A stretch of DNA of 64,000 nt, taken from assembly GCA_029215795.1 (NCBI GenBank), contig JARDYH010000002.1, forward strand, positions 66,379,001 to 66,443,000. Direction: 5' to 3'. Positions 10,005-20,833 of this stretch are shown here, piece by piece (positions within the stretch are counted from its first letter, which is position 1; each line of letters begins with the position of its first letter). Position numbers and translations under genes: made by a program. Below the pieces are notes generated by a model that was not told the origin of the DNA, did not search any database, and worked only from the letters and a program-made list of their open reading frames with translations. The stretch is from Anniella stebbinsi. Its lineage: Eukaryota > Chordata > Lepidosauria > Squamata > Anniellidae.

Positions 10005-11849
10005 TAGGGGTGTGCACGGACCCCCCGGATCGGATCGGGACCCGGATCGGGACCTCCAATTTTGTCCCGGACCGGTTCGGACAAAATCGGAGGCCCCCCG
10101 GACCGGATCGAGTCCGATCCCGATCCAAAAATCGGAAATTTTTGGATCGGCCGCCATTTTTTTCCCCATAGACTTGCATTGCAATGCAAGTCTATGAGGA
10201 AAAAATGGCGGCGGGTGGGTAAGGGGGGGCCTAACTCCCTCCCCCCCCCCGGGGCCGTCCGCTGTGGACGGCCCCGGCAGGTAAACCCCCTCCCCCGCGC
10301 TCCCTACCCCCCCTGGGGCCGCCTGCTTCCATCCGCTGGCGCCCGCGGGCGCCAGCGGATAGAAGCGGACGGCTCCGGGGGGGGGGTAAGCCCCCTTCCC
10401 CGCCACTTACCTTCTCGGCACGTCCGGCGCCGGCGGCTACTACCAGCGGGCTCCGCGGCCTACTCTCGAGTAGCGCGCCGGGTGATGACATCACCCGGCG
10501 CGCCACCCTGGAGCAGGCCGCGGAGCCTGCTGGTAGTAGTAGGCGCCGGCGCCGGACGGGAGCCGCCGGGCCGGAAAGGTAAGGGCCCCCCTCCCCCCTC
10601 CCCCCTCCGCGCGCCCCCTCCTCCCCCCTCCCCCCTCCGCGCGCCCCCTCCTCCCCTCCACGCACCCCCTCCTTACCTTTCCGGCCCGGCGGCTCCCGTC
10701 CGGCGCCGGCGCCTACTACTTCCAGCAGGCTCCGCGGCCTGCTCTAGAGTAGCGCGCCGGGTGATGACATCACCCGGCGCGCCATCCTAGAGCAGGCCGC
10801 GGAGCCTGCTGGGAATAGTAGGCGCCGGCGCCGGACGGGAGCCGCCGGGCCGGAAAGGTAAGGGCCCCCCTCCCCCCTCCGCGCGCCCCCTCCTCCCCTC
10901 CACGCACCCCCTCCTTACCTTTCCGGCCCGGCGGCTCCCGTCCGGCGCCGGCGCCTACTACTTCCAGCAGGCTCCGCGGCCTGCTCTAGAGTAGCGCGCC
11001 GGGTGATGACATCACCCGGCGCGCCATCCTAGAGCAGGCCGCGGAGCCTGCTGGGAATAGTAGGCGCCGGCGCCGGACGGGAGCCGCCGGGCCGGAAAGG
11101 TAAGGGCCCCCCTCCCCCCTCCGCGCGCCCCCTCCTCCCCTCCACGCACCCCCTCCTTACCTTTCCGGCCCGGCGGCTCCCGTCCGGCGCCGGCGCCTAC
11201 TACTACCAGCAGGCTCCGCGGCCTGCTCTAGAGTAGCGCGCCGGGTGATGACATCACCCGGCGCGCCACCCTAGAGCAGGCCGCGGAGCCTGCTGGGAAT
11301 AGTAGGCGCCGGCGCCGGACGGGAGCCGCCGGGCCGGAAAGGTAAGGGCCCCCCTCCCCCCTCCCCCCTCCGCACGCCCCCTCCTCCCCTCCACGCACCC
11401 CCTCCTTACCTTCCCGGCCCGGTGGCTCCCGTCCGGCGCCGGCGCCTACTACTACCAGCAGGCTCCGCGGCCTGCTCTAGAGTAGCGCGCCGGGTGATGA
11501 CATCACCCGGCGCGCCACCCTAGAGCAGGCCGCGGAGCCTGCTAGTAGTAGTAGGCGCCGGCGCCGGACGGGAGCCACCGGGCCGAGAAGGTAAGTGCCC
11601 CCCTCCTCCCCCCCCCGCTGTCCACTTTCATCGGCGGGCGCCTGCTGGCGCCCGCCAATGGAAGCGGCGGTGGGCGCCAGTGGGCGCCCGCCGATCCGCC
11701 GATCCGCCGAACCGGTTCGGAGCTTTTTCGGACCGGTTCGGATTGGATCGGCCGATCCAGCTGCGGGATCGGAAATCGGATAATTTATCCGATTTCCCAC
11801 TGGACCGGACTCGGATCGTGGATCGGGTCCGATCCAGTGCACATCCCTA
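10005..11849. mobile_element. GC-rich hAT-like non-autonomous element with perfect 8-bp TSD
   Basis: The ends TAGGGGTGTGCAC and GTGCACATCCCTA are inverted. They are flanked by perfect direct repeats TCTATTGT at 9997-10004 and 11850-11857. Subterminal DNA on both sides is packed with GGATCGG/CCGATCC motifs. The interior is extremely GC-rich and carries five tandem palindromic units (see the array entry). The shorter element at 14843-15700 has matching ends and subterminal motifs. There is no transposase. The long open frames across it are a by-product of GC-rich palindromes. Confidence 0.85.
10400..11600. repeat. Tandem array of five ~190-bp palindromes inside the GC-rich element
   Basis: The core GGTGATGACATCACC occurs at about 10481, 10760, 11002, 11244 and 11492, giving spacings of 279, 242, 242 and 248. 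Each unit is a large hairpin. Its arms hold CCGGCCCGGCGG, CGTCCGGCGCCGGCGCC, CAGCAGGCTCCGCGGCCTGC and GCGCGCCGGG, with complementary copies on the other side. The units are separated by C-rich spacers (CCCCCTCCGCGCGCCCC type). Each unit's outer edge reads CTTACCTT / AAGGTAAG, a donor-like GGTAAG facing outwards on both strands. Confidence 0.9.
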
Positions 11850-11960
11850 TCTATTGTAAGTGCTCTCTCTCTGTGTATGGACAATGGCCATAGCTAACAA
11901 GGGTGTGTGTTTTGCGTTTAGATACTAAATCTCTGACCAAGGAAGCTGATAAGAAGCATG

Positions 11961-12281
11961 GTAGGGTGACCATATGGAAAGGAGGACAGGGCTCCTGTAT
12001 CTTTAACGGTTGCACAAAAAAGGGAATTTCAGCAGGTGTCATTTGTATGCATGCAGCACCTGGTGAAATTCCCTCTTCATCACAAGTGTTAAAGTTGCAA
12101 GAGCCCTGACCTCTTTTGTATTTGGTCGCACTAGGCAGGGCTCCTGCAGCTTTAACTCTTGTGATGAGGAGGGAATTTCACCAGGTACTGCATGCATACA
12201 AATGACACCTGATGAAATTCCCTTTTTTGTACAGCTGTTAAAAATACAGGAGCCCTGTCCTCCTTTCCATATGGTCACCCT
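11961..12281. mobile_element. Palindromic MITE, terminal repeat TAGGGTGACCATATGG
   Basis: The left end AGGGTGACCATATGGAAAGG and its complement at the right end are near-perfect. They extend inward through ACAGGGCTCCTGTATCTTTAA, and repeat-like GGGAATTTCA/TGAAATTCCC segments lie inside. Direct repeats AAGCATG flank it at 11954-11960 and 12282-12288. The structure is consistent with a hAT-type MITE. The duplication reads as 7 bp because the terminal bases are ambiguous. Confidence 0.85.
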
Positions 12282-12558
12282 AAGCATGAGACTTTCTGCC
12301 TCCAAGATGGCGTGCCGCCAGAACTTAATAGAGGAAGCCATGGAGACAGCCTGTCCATGCCTGCTGAAGACACTGCACTGGAAGGTGCCCAGAGGGCTAT
12401 GTTGCTGTCCAAGTGTTATATACACATTCATAAAAAGCTGTCACATCTGAAAGAGATGTTAAAGAGGGCTGGTGACTACAGCACAGACTTAGACAGGATG
12501 TGGCTAACGCGCGAGATGATACATCCAGGCTGTCAGCTCTTTATAGTGAAATTAGAAA

Positions 12559-13162
12559 GCATCCACAATATTAGGGATGTGTATCGTATTGTTAAAATGT
12601 ATGATAACGATACGATAAGGTAGTTATCGTGCATGTTTTTAACGATGACGATACGATAGAAAATCCTATGATAATCATCGGTGATGATAATTTTCGGGCG
12701 ATTTTATCGTTTTATCGGACTGTCATATAAATATACCTATAACATCTGTATTTTAAAAGTTAGAGGCTTGAAACTTGGTCACAGTGCTTCTGGTGTAAGA
12801 CTAAGAATGTGTATGAAATTTGAGAGCGTTCCCTCCAACCCTCAATTTTATATTAATTTTTTAAAGATCGTTTCCGTTCTGACAGGTCTGGCAAGCTGTC
12901 ATTCTGATCTGTCAGAACGGAAACAATCTTTAATAAATTCATATAAAATCGAGGGTTGGAGGGATCGATCTCAGATTTGGCACATATGTGTAGCAACATG
13001 TATTTAGTATATTTTTGAGTATTGTTGTGATATTGTTGTTTAGTATATTGTTAAATATCATTGCAGTATATATTTTTTGTGATATTTCTACTATAAACTT
13101 GCATTTTGTAAACTGCCCAGAGAGCTTTGGCTATGGGTGGTATATAAATGTAATAAATGAAA
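12559..13162 (+). mobile_element. Retroposed insertion with L2-type tail and 12-bp TSD
   Basis: The direct repeat TGAAATTAGAAA occurs at 12547-12558 and 13163-13174. The insert ends with the L2-type 3' hairpin (CTGCCCAGAGAGCTTTGGC near 13113) and a TAATAAATGAAA tail, so it looks retrotransposed. Its body includes repeated CGATACGATA-type DNA at 12590-12720 and a strong inverted repeat at 12812-12980. It may be composite. Confidence 0.6.
12812..12980. repeat. Inverted repeat, ~55-bp near-perfect arms
   Basis: The core arms are 12831-12885 and 12909-12963, around a 23-bp loop. They pair CCCTCCAACCCTC with GAGGGTTGGAGGG, and GTTTCCGTTCTGACAG with CTGTCAGAACGGAAAC. Weaker pairing extends about 15 bp further out on each side. 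It resembles the arms of a small DNA transposon. Confidence 0.85.
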
Positions 13163-13260
13163 TGAAATTAGAAATTTGTGTAAAAGTACTTCTAAGATGT
13201 TGCTGATTCTAATAATTAAAAACATCAATGTGGTTTTTGCTGACTTCCAGAAACCATTCC

Positions 13261-14330
13261 TGCAATAATTTCTAATGTATTTATACACAAAAGGGTCAAA
13301 TTCAGGTTTATTGAACATAGTATTTATGTCTTGCAATAACATCAATATTTATAGCTGTAATGATAATGCATGAATTCAGAAAATGCACTGCACTGTTATT
13401 CCATGCCATAATATTTGAGCTTATTCATTCAGCTAATGTTACTAATGATGTGGGAGATAATTTTTCTGTACTATGCAATTCAAAACAGAAGATATGTTAG
13501 CATTTTGGTTGTGATTTTTGGAAACCTAATCAGGTGGCCCCAGCAAAGGTGAATTTTAAATATACTGGCATTCTTAGAAAGAGATGAATCTTATATATTG
13601 TGGTGTGTATGTTGACAACTGATTGCTTATTTGGACTGCGGTGGTTCGGCAGTGGTACAGTTTGTATGAATAACTTTTAAGTTTATGGATGATGGTCTTC
13701 TATATAAACTAGGAATGGAGAACATTATTGAGGTGGGGGACCAGATTGTTCCCCACCAAGCTCTGCATGGGCCAGATGACATTAGTGGACAGCCACATCA
13801 CCCTGCCCATTTTAGCCTTTCCTGTGCTGGGAGAGCACAGAGAAGGGGCACAGGAAGTTACTTCTCCCTGCACTGGCCAAGCCTATGGTTTCTCCTAATG
13901 CTCCCATGGAGTAGCTGCATGAATCAACTTGGTAAGCGCTGGTTGAGTCCCTGCCTTTGCATGGTGCCCAGCATCTCCATGGGGTCACCACATGGGCAAT
14001 GTGCTTTTCCTAGTACTGGTTGAGTCCCCCACAGCCTTGCTGTTAATTTCAATCGTAGTTCGAAGAGAACAGCAGGGATTCCTCTGGGGTGGTGGTGAGA
14101 TTCCTCCAGGGGCTCTGTGGGCCAGATTGGTCAACCAAATTAGGCTGGTGGCTTTGCATCCATGATATAAACTGTTGGTGAATGGTGATATTTATAGAGA
14201 ACAGATGAATCTGTATAAAAGATTGGTTGGAAGTACACTCTGCTTCATGCTGTGGGGTAGAAACCTACAAAAACAGGTTGGTCTTATTGAGTGACAGCAT
14301 CTTCACTGCATGATTTCATTATTTTCTGGA
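13261..14330. other. Intergenic DNA, no confident gene
   Basis: The 112-codon frame at 13685-14023 lacks protein character. It overlaps a decayed repeat whose phrase GATGACATTAGTGG also occurs near 50075-50090. Nothing else was recognised. Confidence 0.5.
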
Positions 14331-14352
14331 GGGGGTTGCACTCTCCCTAAAG

Positions 14353-14636
14353 CAGGGTGAGGAACTTCAAGTAGTCATGGGGCAGTTTCCACACACACAC
14401 GGACACTCCTGCGGGCTGCATTCCTGCTGCTCTTGCAGTGCCACCGACAAAAATATCAACAGTTTGCCACGAGAATTCAGCAGCAAACCCGAAAGGGCTA
14501 TATTTGGCACATCTGAGTCTGTATAGCGATTTGCCCTTGAATTTTAGGGGCAAACTGCTGTTTTGCTGCTGCCACCGAATTTCAGCAGTGCAGGGCTGGC
14601 AGCAGATTCCCTATCTGAGGCCATTTTCCATCCCTG
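14353..14636. mobile_element. hAT-like element with CAGGG ends and perfect TSD CCCTAAAG
   Basis: It begins CAGGGTGAGGAAC and ends CCATCCCTG, complementary over the terminal CAGGG-TG. The 8-bp direct repeats CCCTAAAG lie at 14345-14352 and 14637-14644. CAGGG ends with an 8-bp duplication are classic hAT features. At 284 bp there is no room for a transposase. Confidence 0.85.
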
Positions 14637-14842
14637 CCCTAAAGGATCAGGTTCGTTGTTTTGGGGTGCTCCGGGACCCAACACTGCTATTGGAGCACAG
14701 GTGGCCTTTGGGGCACAGAGAACCTTTTATCAACTTATACTGATAAACCAACTACAGTCCTACCTGGACAGAGATAGCCTAGGTACAGTTATCTACACTC
14801 TAGTAATCTTGTGTTTGGATTATTGCAATGCATTGTATGTGG

Positions 14843-15700
14843 TAGGGATGTGCAGGGACCCCCTGGATCGGATCGGGACCCGGATCAGGACCTCCGATGT
14901 TGTCCTGGATTGGCCAGGACAAAATCGGAGGTCCCTCAGATCAGATCGGACCCGATCCCAATCCAAAAATCGGACGTCTGATTTTTGGATTGGCCGCCAT
15001 TTTTGGTGTTTTTCCCAAGAAAGCTTTCCCCAATGCAAGTCTATGGGGAAAACATGGCGGTGCGTGGGTGAGTGGGGGCCTAAATCTCCCCTCCCTGTCC
15101 TCCCCCCTCACTCGTGCTCCTTACCTGCCGGGGCGGACACTTCCCTCCGGTGGTCGAATCTACTGAGAAACAGGCTTCGCGGCCTGTTCCTCAGTAGCGC
15201 GCCAGATGATCATCACCCGGCGCTCTACTGAGGGACAGGCCGTGAAGCCTGCTTCTCAGTAGATTCGAGCACCGGAGGGAAGCGTCCGCCCCAGCAGGTA
15301 AGTGGGGCCTCCCTCACGCTTCTTACCTGCCAGGGCCATCCGCTGCCATCCGCTGCCCCCTTTCTACTGAGAAACAGGCTTCATGGCCTGCCTCCCAGTA
15401 GCATGCCGGGTGACGTCATCACCTGGCGCGCTACTGAGAGGCAGGCTGCAAAGCCTGTTTCTCAGTAGAAGGGGGCAGCGGATGGCAGTAGACAGCCCTG
15501 GCAGGTAAGGAGCGGAGTGCAAGGGGGAGGAGGAGGAGGTCCGAACCTCCGATTTTATCCGAACCGGACTGGGTCCTTCCGGACCAGTTCGGATGAGATC
15601 GGACGATCCAGAAGCCGGGATCGTAATTGAATAATTTTATCCGATTTCAGTCAGATCGGCTTCGGATCGTGAATCGGACCCGATCCGATGCACACACCTA
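14843..15700. mobile_element. GC-rich hAT-like element, second copy
   Basis: It begins TAGGGATGTGCAGGGACC and ends GATGCACACACCTA. The imperfect direct repeats GTATGTGG and ATATGTGG (7 of 8 match) lie at 14835-14842 and 15701-15708. Subterminal GGATCGG motifs match the element at 10005-11849. It has two different internal palindromes (about 15125-15300 and 15350-15500) instead of five copies of one. It interrupts a LINE exactly within the Tyr-Val-Gly codons of CNALYVG. Confidence 0.85.
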
Positions 15701-16311
15701 ATATGTGGGGCTGTCTTTGAAAACTATCTGGAAACTTCAGCTGGTACAAAATAGGGCAGTGAGATTGTTAACAGGGACTGGCAAATATGATCATATTATG
15801 CCAATGCTTTTTGATCTGCACCAGCTGTTAGTCCATTTCTGGTCCCAATTCAAAGTGCGTGTATTAACCTACAAAGCCCTTGATAGTTTAGAGCCAGATT
15901 ACCTAAAGGATTGTTGCCTGCCTGGACCCTAAAATCACCCTCCGAAGCCCTTCTCTAAGTGACTTCACTGGATAAGGTAACACAGGTGTATATTACAGAG
16001 AGGGTCTTTTCAGTAGTTGCACCCTAGCTGTGGAATGTCTTCCTCAGGGAGCTTGCCTAGTGTCTAAGTTGAGTACTTTTTGGTGCTAGGTGAAGACTGT
16101 TTTGTTACCCAAGACATTTTAGTCTTTTTTTAAATGCTTCAGTGCATATTTAGATGTTTGCACTACTGCTGGCTTTTATTTTGGATTTTACTTTGTTTTT
16201 ATTCTGTTTAAAATATATGGTTTGCCATGTTACTGTATCTTATCGTTTTAAGTTTTGTTTTGTGAGCTTAGAATAATGGGCAGTATAAAAATGAACTAAA
16301 TAATAAAATAA

Positions 16312-19300
16312 AGGATTTCAAACTGTCTTGTTAAAAATCTCAGCTAATTCACCATAGCATAAGGGATAAGAAGTGTCTTAACAGCTGCATTAACACCAAT
16401 AGTGCTATTCTAAATAGACCCTGAGTTTAGAGGAAAGCATTATTATGGCAAATCTTTCTTTTGTCAGTATTTCATCATTACAGTTATAATACAAAATGCA
16501 ATAGGAAAAGCACTCATTTCCAGAAATTCAACTCGATTACATAATCTGTTCTGGGTATCATTCAATCATCACTGCGTTTCCTCCTTAGGAAGCACATGCT
16601 TCTCACTGTTGCTATTATTATCCTTATCCTTGTAAAACATTTATAGACCCTTGTAAATCTACATGGTGCTTTATGGAATATAGATAAGGCATCCTCCATG
16701 CTCCAAAAGGTTTACCTTGTAAACAAAGTGGGGCGTTCTTTGCATAACATGTTCCAAGCCTGCTGGATAGTGTTACAACATCCACATGCAGCATATGTAG
16801 TACTATCTAACCTGGTGAAATGAAGTGACAATAGTATTGTCTGTTGATGGTATAAAGATAATGTTCTTCTCTTCTGCCTAATCATCTGTACTGTAGAAAA
16901 AGCTCTCAGGGGACTTCTCCAAATATCAAGTACCTATTGTAGTACTGCTATGAAATGCAGAAAAAGAGTACCATAGTGAGAAAAGTGCCTTAGCATGGAC
17001 CAGGGTGTGACTTCCCAATTAACATTATAGCCAAGTGTGGATTTTAAGCACCAAAATTCTTAAAACAATACCCAATATTTACACCACAGTGGTCCTTGTC
17101 TAGCTGCCCTTGAACTTCTTAACAACAAATTGTTCAAAGAGGTACATAGCTAACTCAACTCAAGGATACACAACTAACATCCAGAAGACATGGAACTGCT
17201 GCTGAAAATGGCAAGTCATCCATACTGCTGCTAAAAATGGTGAGTCATCCTCCTCATTCATGTTGATTGTGGTGAATTGTCCTGGCCATAATGTATATGA
17301 GAACCAGAGATTGGTACCATCATATCATGAGATTCCAAACCTGCCTCCACAGCTGCTGGGAAGGTGAAGAGACATGTACCGAGGTTCAGATAATGTAGCT
17401 GATCTACATGCTGAAGTAATTGGCTGAGGTGGAAATGATTCACCTTTGGAGACCATTTTCAGTAGTATCTACAGGGTAACATATTCTAACTCTAAGATGA
17501 GATAATGGGGAGGGGCAGGTGATAGGAACTTGTTTTGACAGTATGTGGTTGAAGCTTTATTTCTAGTTAAAGAGTTGTCTAGTAGCAGAATTGGGAAAGA
17601 GTTTCACTTGACTGACTTAAGCTAATGTCAGTGTGCACCTGTAGAAGAATTGCTCACAGAAGGCAGCTGTATATATCACCTACCTATATGTTTGCGCATA
17701 TGCTAGGAAATTGTGACCAAACACCAAAATAAAGAGACAAGATATGGAAGGTTGGGTAAACCAGGGCCACAATTTTATTAAGTAACATTAACTGATCTGT
17801 CAGGGTAAAAACCAGTGCGGAATCCTGATCTCTTAAAGGGTGAGCATGACCATCCTTAGGGCAGAGGCAGCTGAGTTCCTGAGGTTCCCACGAGTCACTG
17901 CCCCTAGTCTCCAGATTCTAGGTGGATGACCCACTTAGACCCCAGGAGCTCCTTTTTGCCTTAAAGATGCCTCCGGATGCTCACCGGTGCTAACTCAACC
18001 TTTCCATGTCGAGCTGTTGCAACCAATTAACCTAATTAACGCACCTCCACCTCTATCATCCCATTGCTATCCCCCACCCTCAATGACAGATAGTAGGGAG
18101 CAGGTGAAGAAACCCAAAGCCACAACCAAGATTCCTACTCAGCCCCATCTGGCCACCAGTAGAGCCTGCACTATCTATCCCAGGGTGGGTGGGTGCTGAC
18201 AAAATGCAATTGTGAAGGATGGGGCATGGGGCTGGTTTCTAGAGCCCAAGCCCCACTACCTTACAGCAACATGAGCATCCAAAGCAGGTCACAAAGGAGA
18301 GACACATGATCTCAGGTGCAAACTAGATTTATTGACAAGAAGCTTGACATGATTTGTCCTGTCATTTATTTTAAGGCCTTCTTCAGGGGTGGGGGTGGGT
18401 AGAAGGAAGTGTCCACCGAATTTCTTCCAGCAAAAAGATTTCCTGGATTAATCTAAGTGATTAGCACGCAAGTGAGAATGTCATCTCTTCAAGGGTCGGC
18501 TGCAAATGCCACTCTGTCTGTAATTGCTTCTTAGCGCGGCCAGGCAGCAGGCTTACTGCTATTCATACTCCTTATAATAGTAAACTTGGCTGGTGCATAC
18601 TATCTGAACTGCAGCCCGCATGGGGCTACTGAGAAACAAGAGGGACTTACTAGTATGCTTAGGGAAACACCAAAGTTTGCAGAAGTTTTAAAAAAGTATT
18701 TAGGGAAAAAAACATGAGAAACCAGCATGCTTGGTGGCCACAGAATGCTGATTTTGGGGGTGGGGGGGTGGGACAGGGATGAAATGAAGTTTGAGGGCAT
18801 GTCTGGCTGGGACCATGCACAGGAGTACCCCATACAGCAGCACTTTGTTGCAGGAAGGCCCACTTGTACCTGCTTCCTTAATCTAGTATGAGACAATCTG
18901 AATACTTCAGAGGCCACAGCTACCACTCAAAAGAGATTACAATGCAAACAAATGCTTTTGGTGCAGGCACAGTTGTGTATGAGCAATGTTTATGGGATGG
19001 GTCACCCCCAATCAGGAGGTTGTGGAATAAGGGCCACTCTTCTGTTCTGGACCCTCCACTGTCACCTGTAGGACCAGAGACTGTGATGATCCCAACCTCA
19101 GCCAATATTGCTGTTCCCCAGTCTTAGGCTCTTAGTATGGTTTCAAATCTAGCACTTAAGTTCCAAATACATATAGAGAGAGTTTCTGCCCTTTACTGTC
19201 TGAATTTATCAGAAAACAAGTATGTTTAAAAACATGGATAGAAAAAGCTATAGAGCATTGCAAAAATTCATGTAGCCTTCTGTATCATTCTAGTCTAGAA

Positions 19301-20789
19301 CAGCAACAACAGAATTACTAACCTGCATTTGCTTTTTAATTTCTAGTTGTTCAATACACACAATCTACTTGGGGTGAAAATTATATTTTTGATTACATTC
19401 CTGGTAACTGCATTAATTTCTAATTTAGTGAACCAAATGCTCAGCCAGAACATCTGAGTCAAAAACGAAGCTGAAACTATTTTGTAATTTCACTGTATGG
19501 GTTAGCTTCCCCTCCCCGTGCATCATGGTCCTGATCCTAATTCTAGTTCTACTTAAGATCTTAAAATTAGATACATTAATTCCAGTCATGAAATTAAAAT
19601 CCCATCCAATTTGGTTCTTATAGGTATGATGGCCAAATCCTTCTTTCATCCAAGCATAATAGGTCACACAACGGCACAACGAATAATGTACTGTTGCATG
19701 CTAATAGGAGACTTAAGCATATGCTTAACTCCTGCTAAACTCAATGGGGCTTAAAAGTGTTTAACTTTATTTGGATTGTGCTCAAACATTTTATATGTAA
19801 GGTTTTCCACTGCAATATACATTTGGTAAAAAACTGTATAATGGTTTCTTGTAGAAAAAAGACTTATTTCCTTAAAATAGATAATAGAAACAGGAAAACT
19901 TATAATTTTGAATGGTATGCATAATTCCACATTTTCATTAGATCTGCTGTGCAAAGGAAGTTATAGAAAACTGGGACATTTTCATTTTTGGACTCTTAAT
20001 CAAAAGTTAAGAAAGAGAAGAAAACACAATATCTTATACGTTTCAAACAGTGGTAACAAAAAAGAGCTGTAGAAGTGTTCAGCTTTCCAAACAGAAACTG
20101 AAAAAGAGAATGTTATGTGAACACACATTCACACACCCATGTGCTTTTGTCTGCAGTCTGATAGAAACTGCCTGCAAATAACTGTATAGATTTCATTATC
20201 TTCTGTAAGGCTGCTGCAGCACATGAAATCAGAATAACCTATGCTGTAAGAGGAAGTACACAATGCAAAAACAACAACAACCCCAAACACCGTTAGGGTC
20301 TAACATTGCACCAAAACACAGAATGCAGTGGCAGGATGGCTTATAATGTTACCTGTACTTGCAGGTTTTTCTCCATAGGGGGTCATCTTAAGAATCGACA
20401 GTATTGAAAATGGCAGATGCTAAAACATATAAGGTTGCAAACATTTCATTTCTAGGAAGGAAATAAACGACTAGCAAGAGCTTTGAAAATGCCCTGTCTT
20501 GTAGTGATTTATGTAGCATATGGCCTCCTATGGTAATGGACTTATTCTTTTCAAAAACAAAGTAGACACTTCAAAGCTGCACAGACTTTTATCTGGCAAA
20601 ATATCGCACTGACATATGGAAAAACAGAAGTGATATAGGTGGACAGATGGACAATTTACACTGATTGCATTGGTTTGAATGTAAAAGAGTAAATACCAGG
20701 CACCCTCAAACATCAGTTGAGTGGCATGTGATAGAACTACTGCTTGCATAATGTAACAACTTGCAGTGTTAACAGTGCAATCCTATGCA

Positions 20790-20833
<44 letters not shown>

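Larger units (their letters stand above)
11922..13260 (+). pseudogene. Decayed gene of unknown identity, candidate exon C (split by two insertions)
   Basis: The acceptor TTTTGCGTTTAG ends at 11921. With the MITE at 11961-12281 and one AAGCATG copy removed, 11922-11960 joins 12289 onward in one open frame of about 85 codons. It includes LTKEADKKHETFCLQDGV, then PPELNRGSHGDSLSMPAEDT, AQRAMLLSKCYIHIHKKLSH and LKEMLKRAGDYSTDLDRM. After a single-nucleotide frameshift near 12502 the reading continues as NARDDTSRLSALYSEIR. A second insertion (12559-13162, 12-bp TSD) follows. The residue pattern suggests an alpha-helical, partly coiled-coil protein, but no family is recognised. Three independent lesions indicate a dead gene. 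A processed pseudogene is less likely because the exons appear intron-separated. Confidence 0.45.
14333..16311 (+). mobile_element. L2/CR1-clade LINE split by two transposons
   Basis: LINE pieces are at about 14333-14352, 14637-14842 and 15709-16311. With the two insertions removed, the segments line up with the LINE at 8926-9873: GVALPLK-like sequence, LDYCNALYV, then GLSLKTIWKLQLVQN, RLLTG, and a decayed FKVRVLTYKAL region. The tail ends near 16311 with AACTAAATAATAAAATAAAG. It has many frameshifts and is an old, inactive copy. The insertions must be younger than it. Confidence 0.8.

Noticed and set aside
10062..10790. 242-codon open frame in the GC-rich element
   Set aside because: It crosses palindromes and C-rich spacers; both strands are equally open, which is expected from high GC and symmetry.
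14563..15231. 222-codon open frame
   Set aside because: It is a chance fusion of hAT element, LINE and second hAT element. Its middle part is genuine LINE protein, the rest is not.
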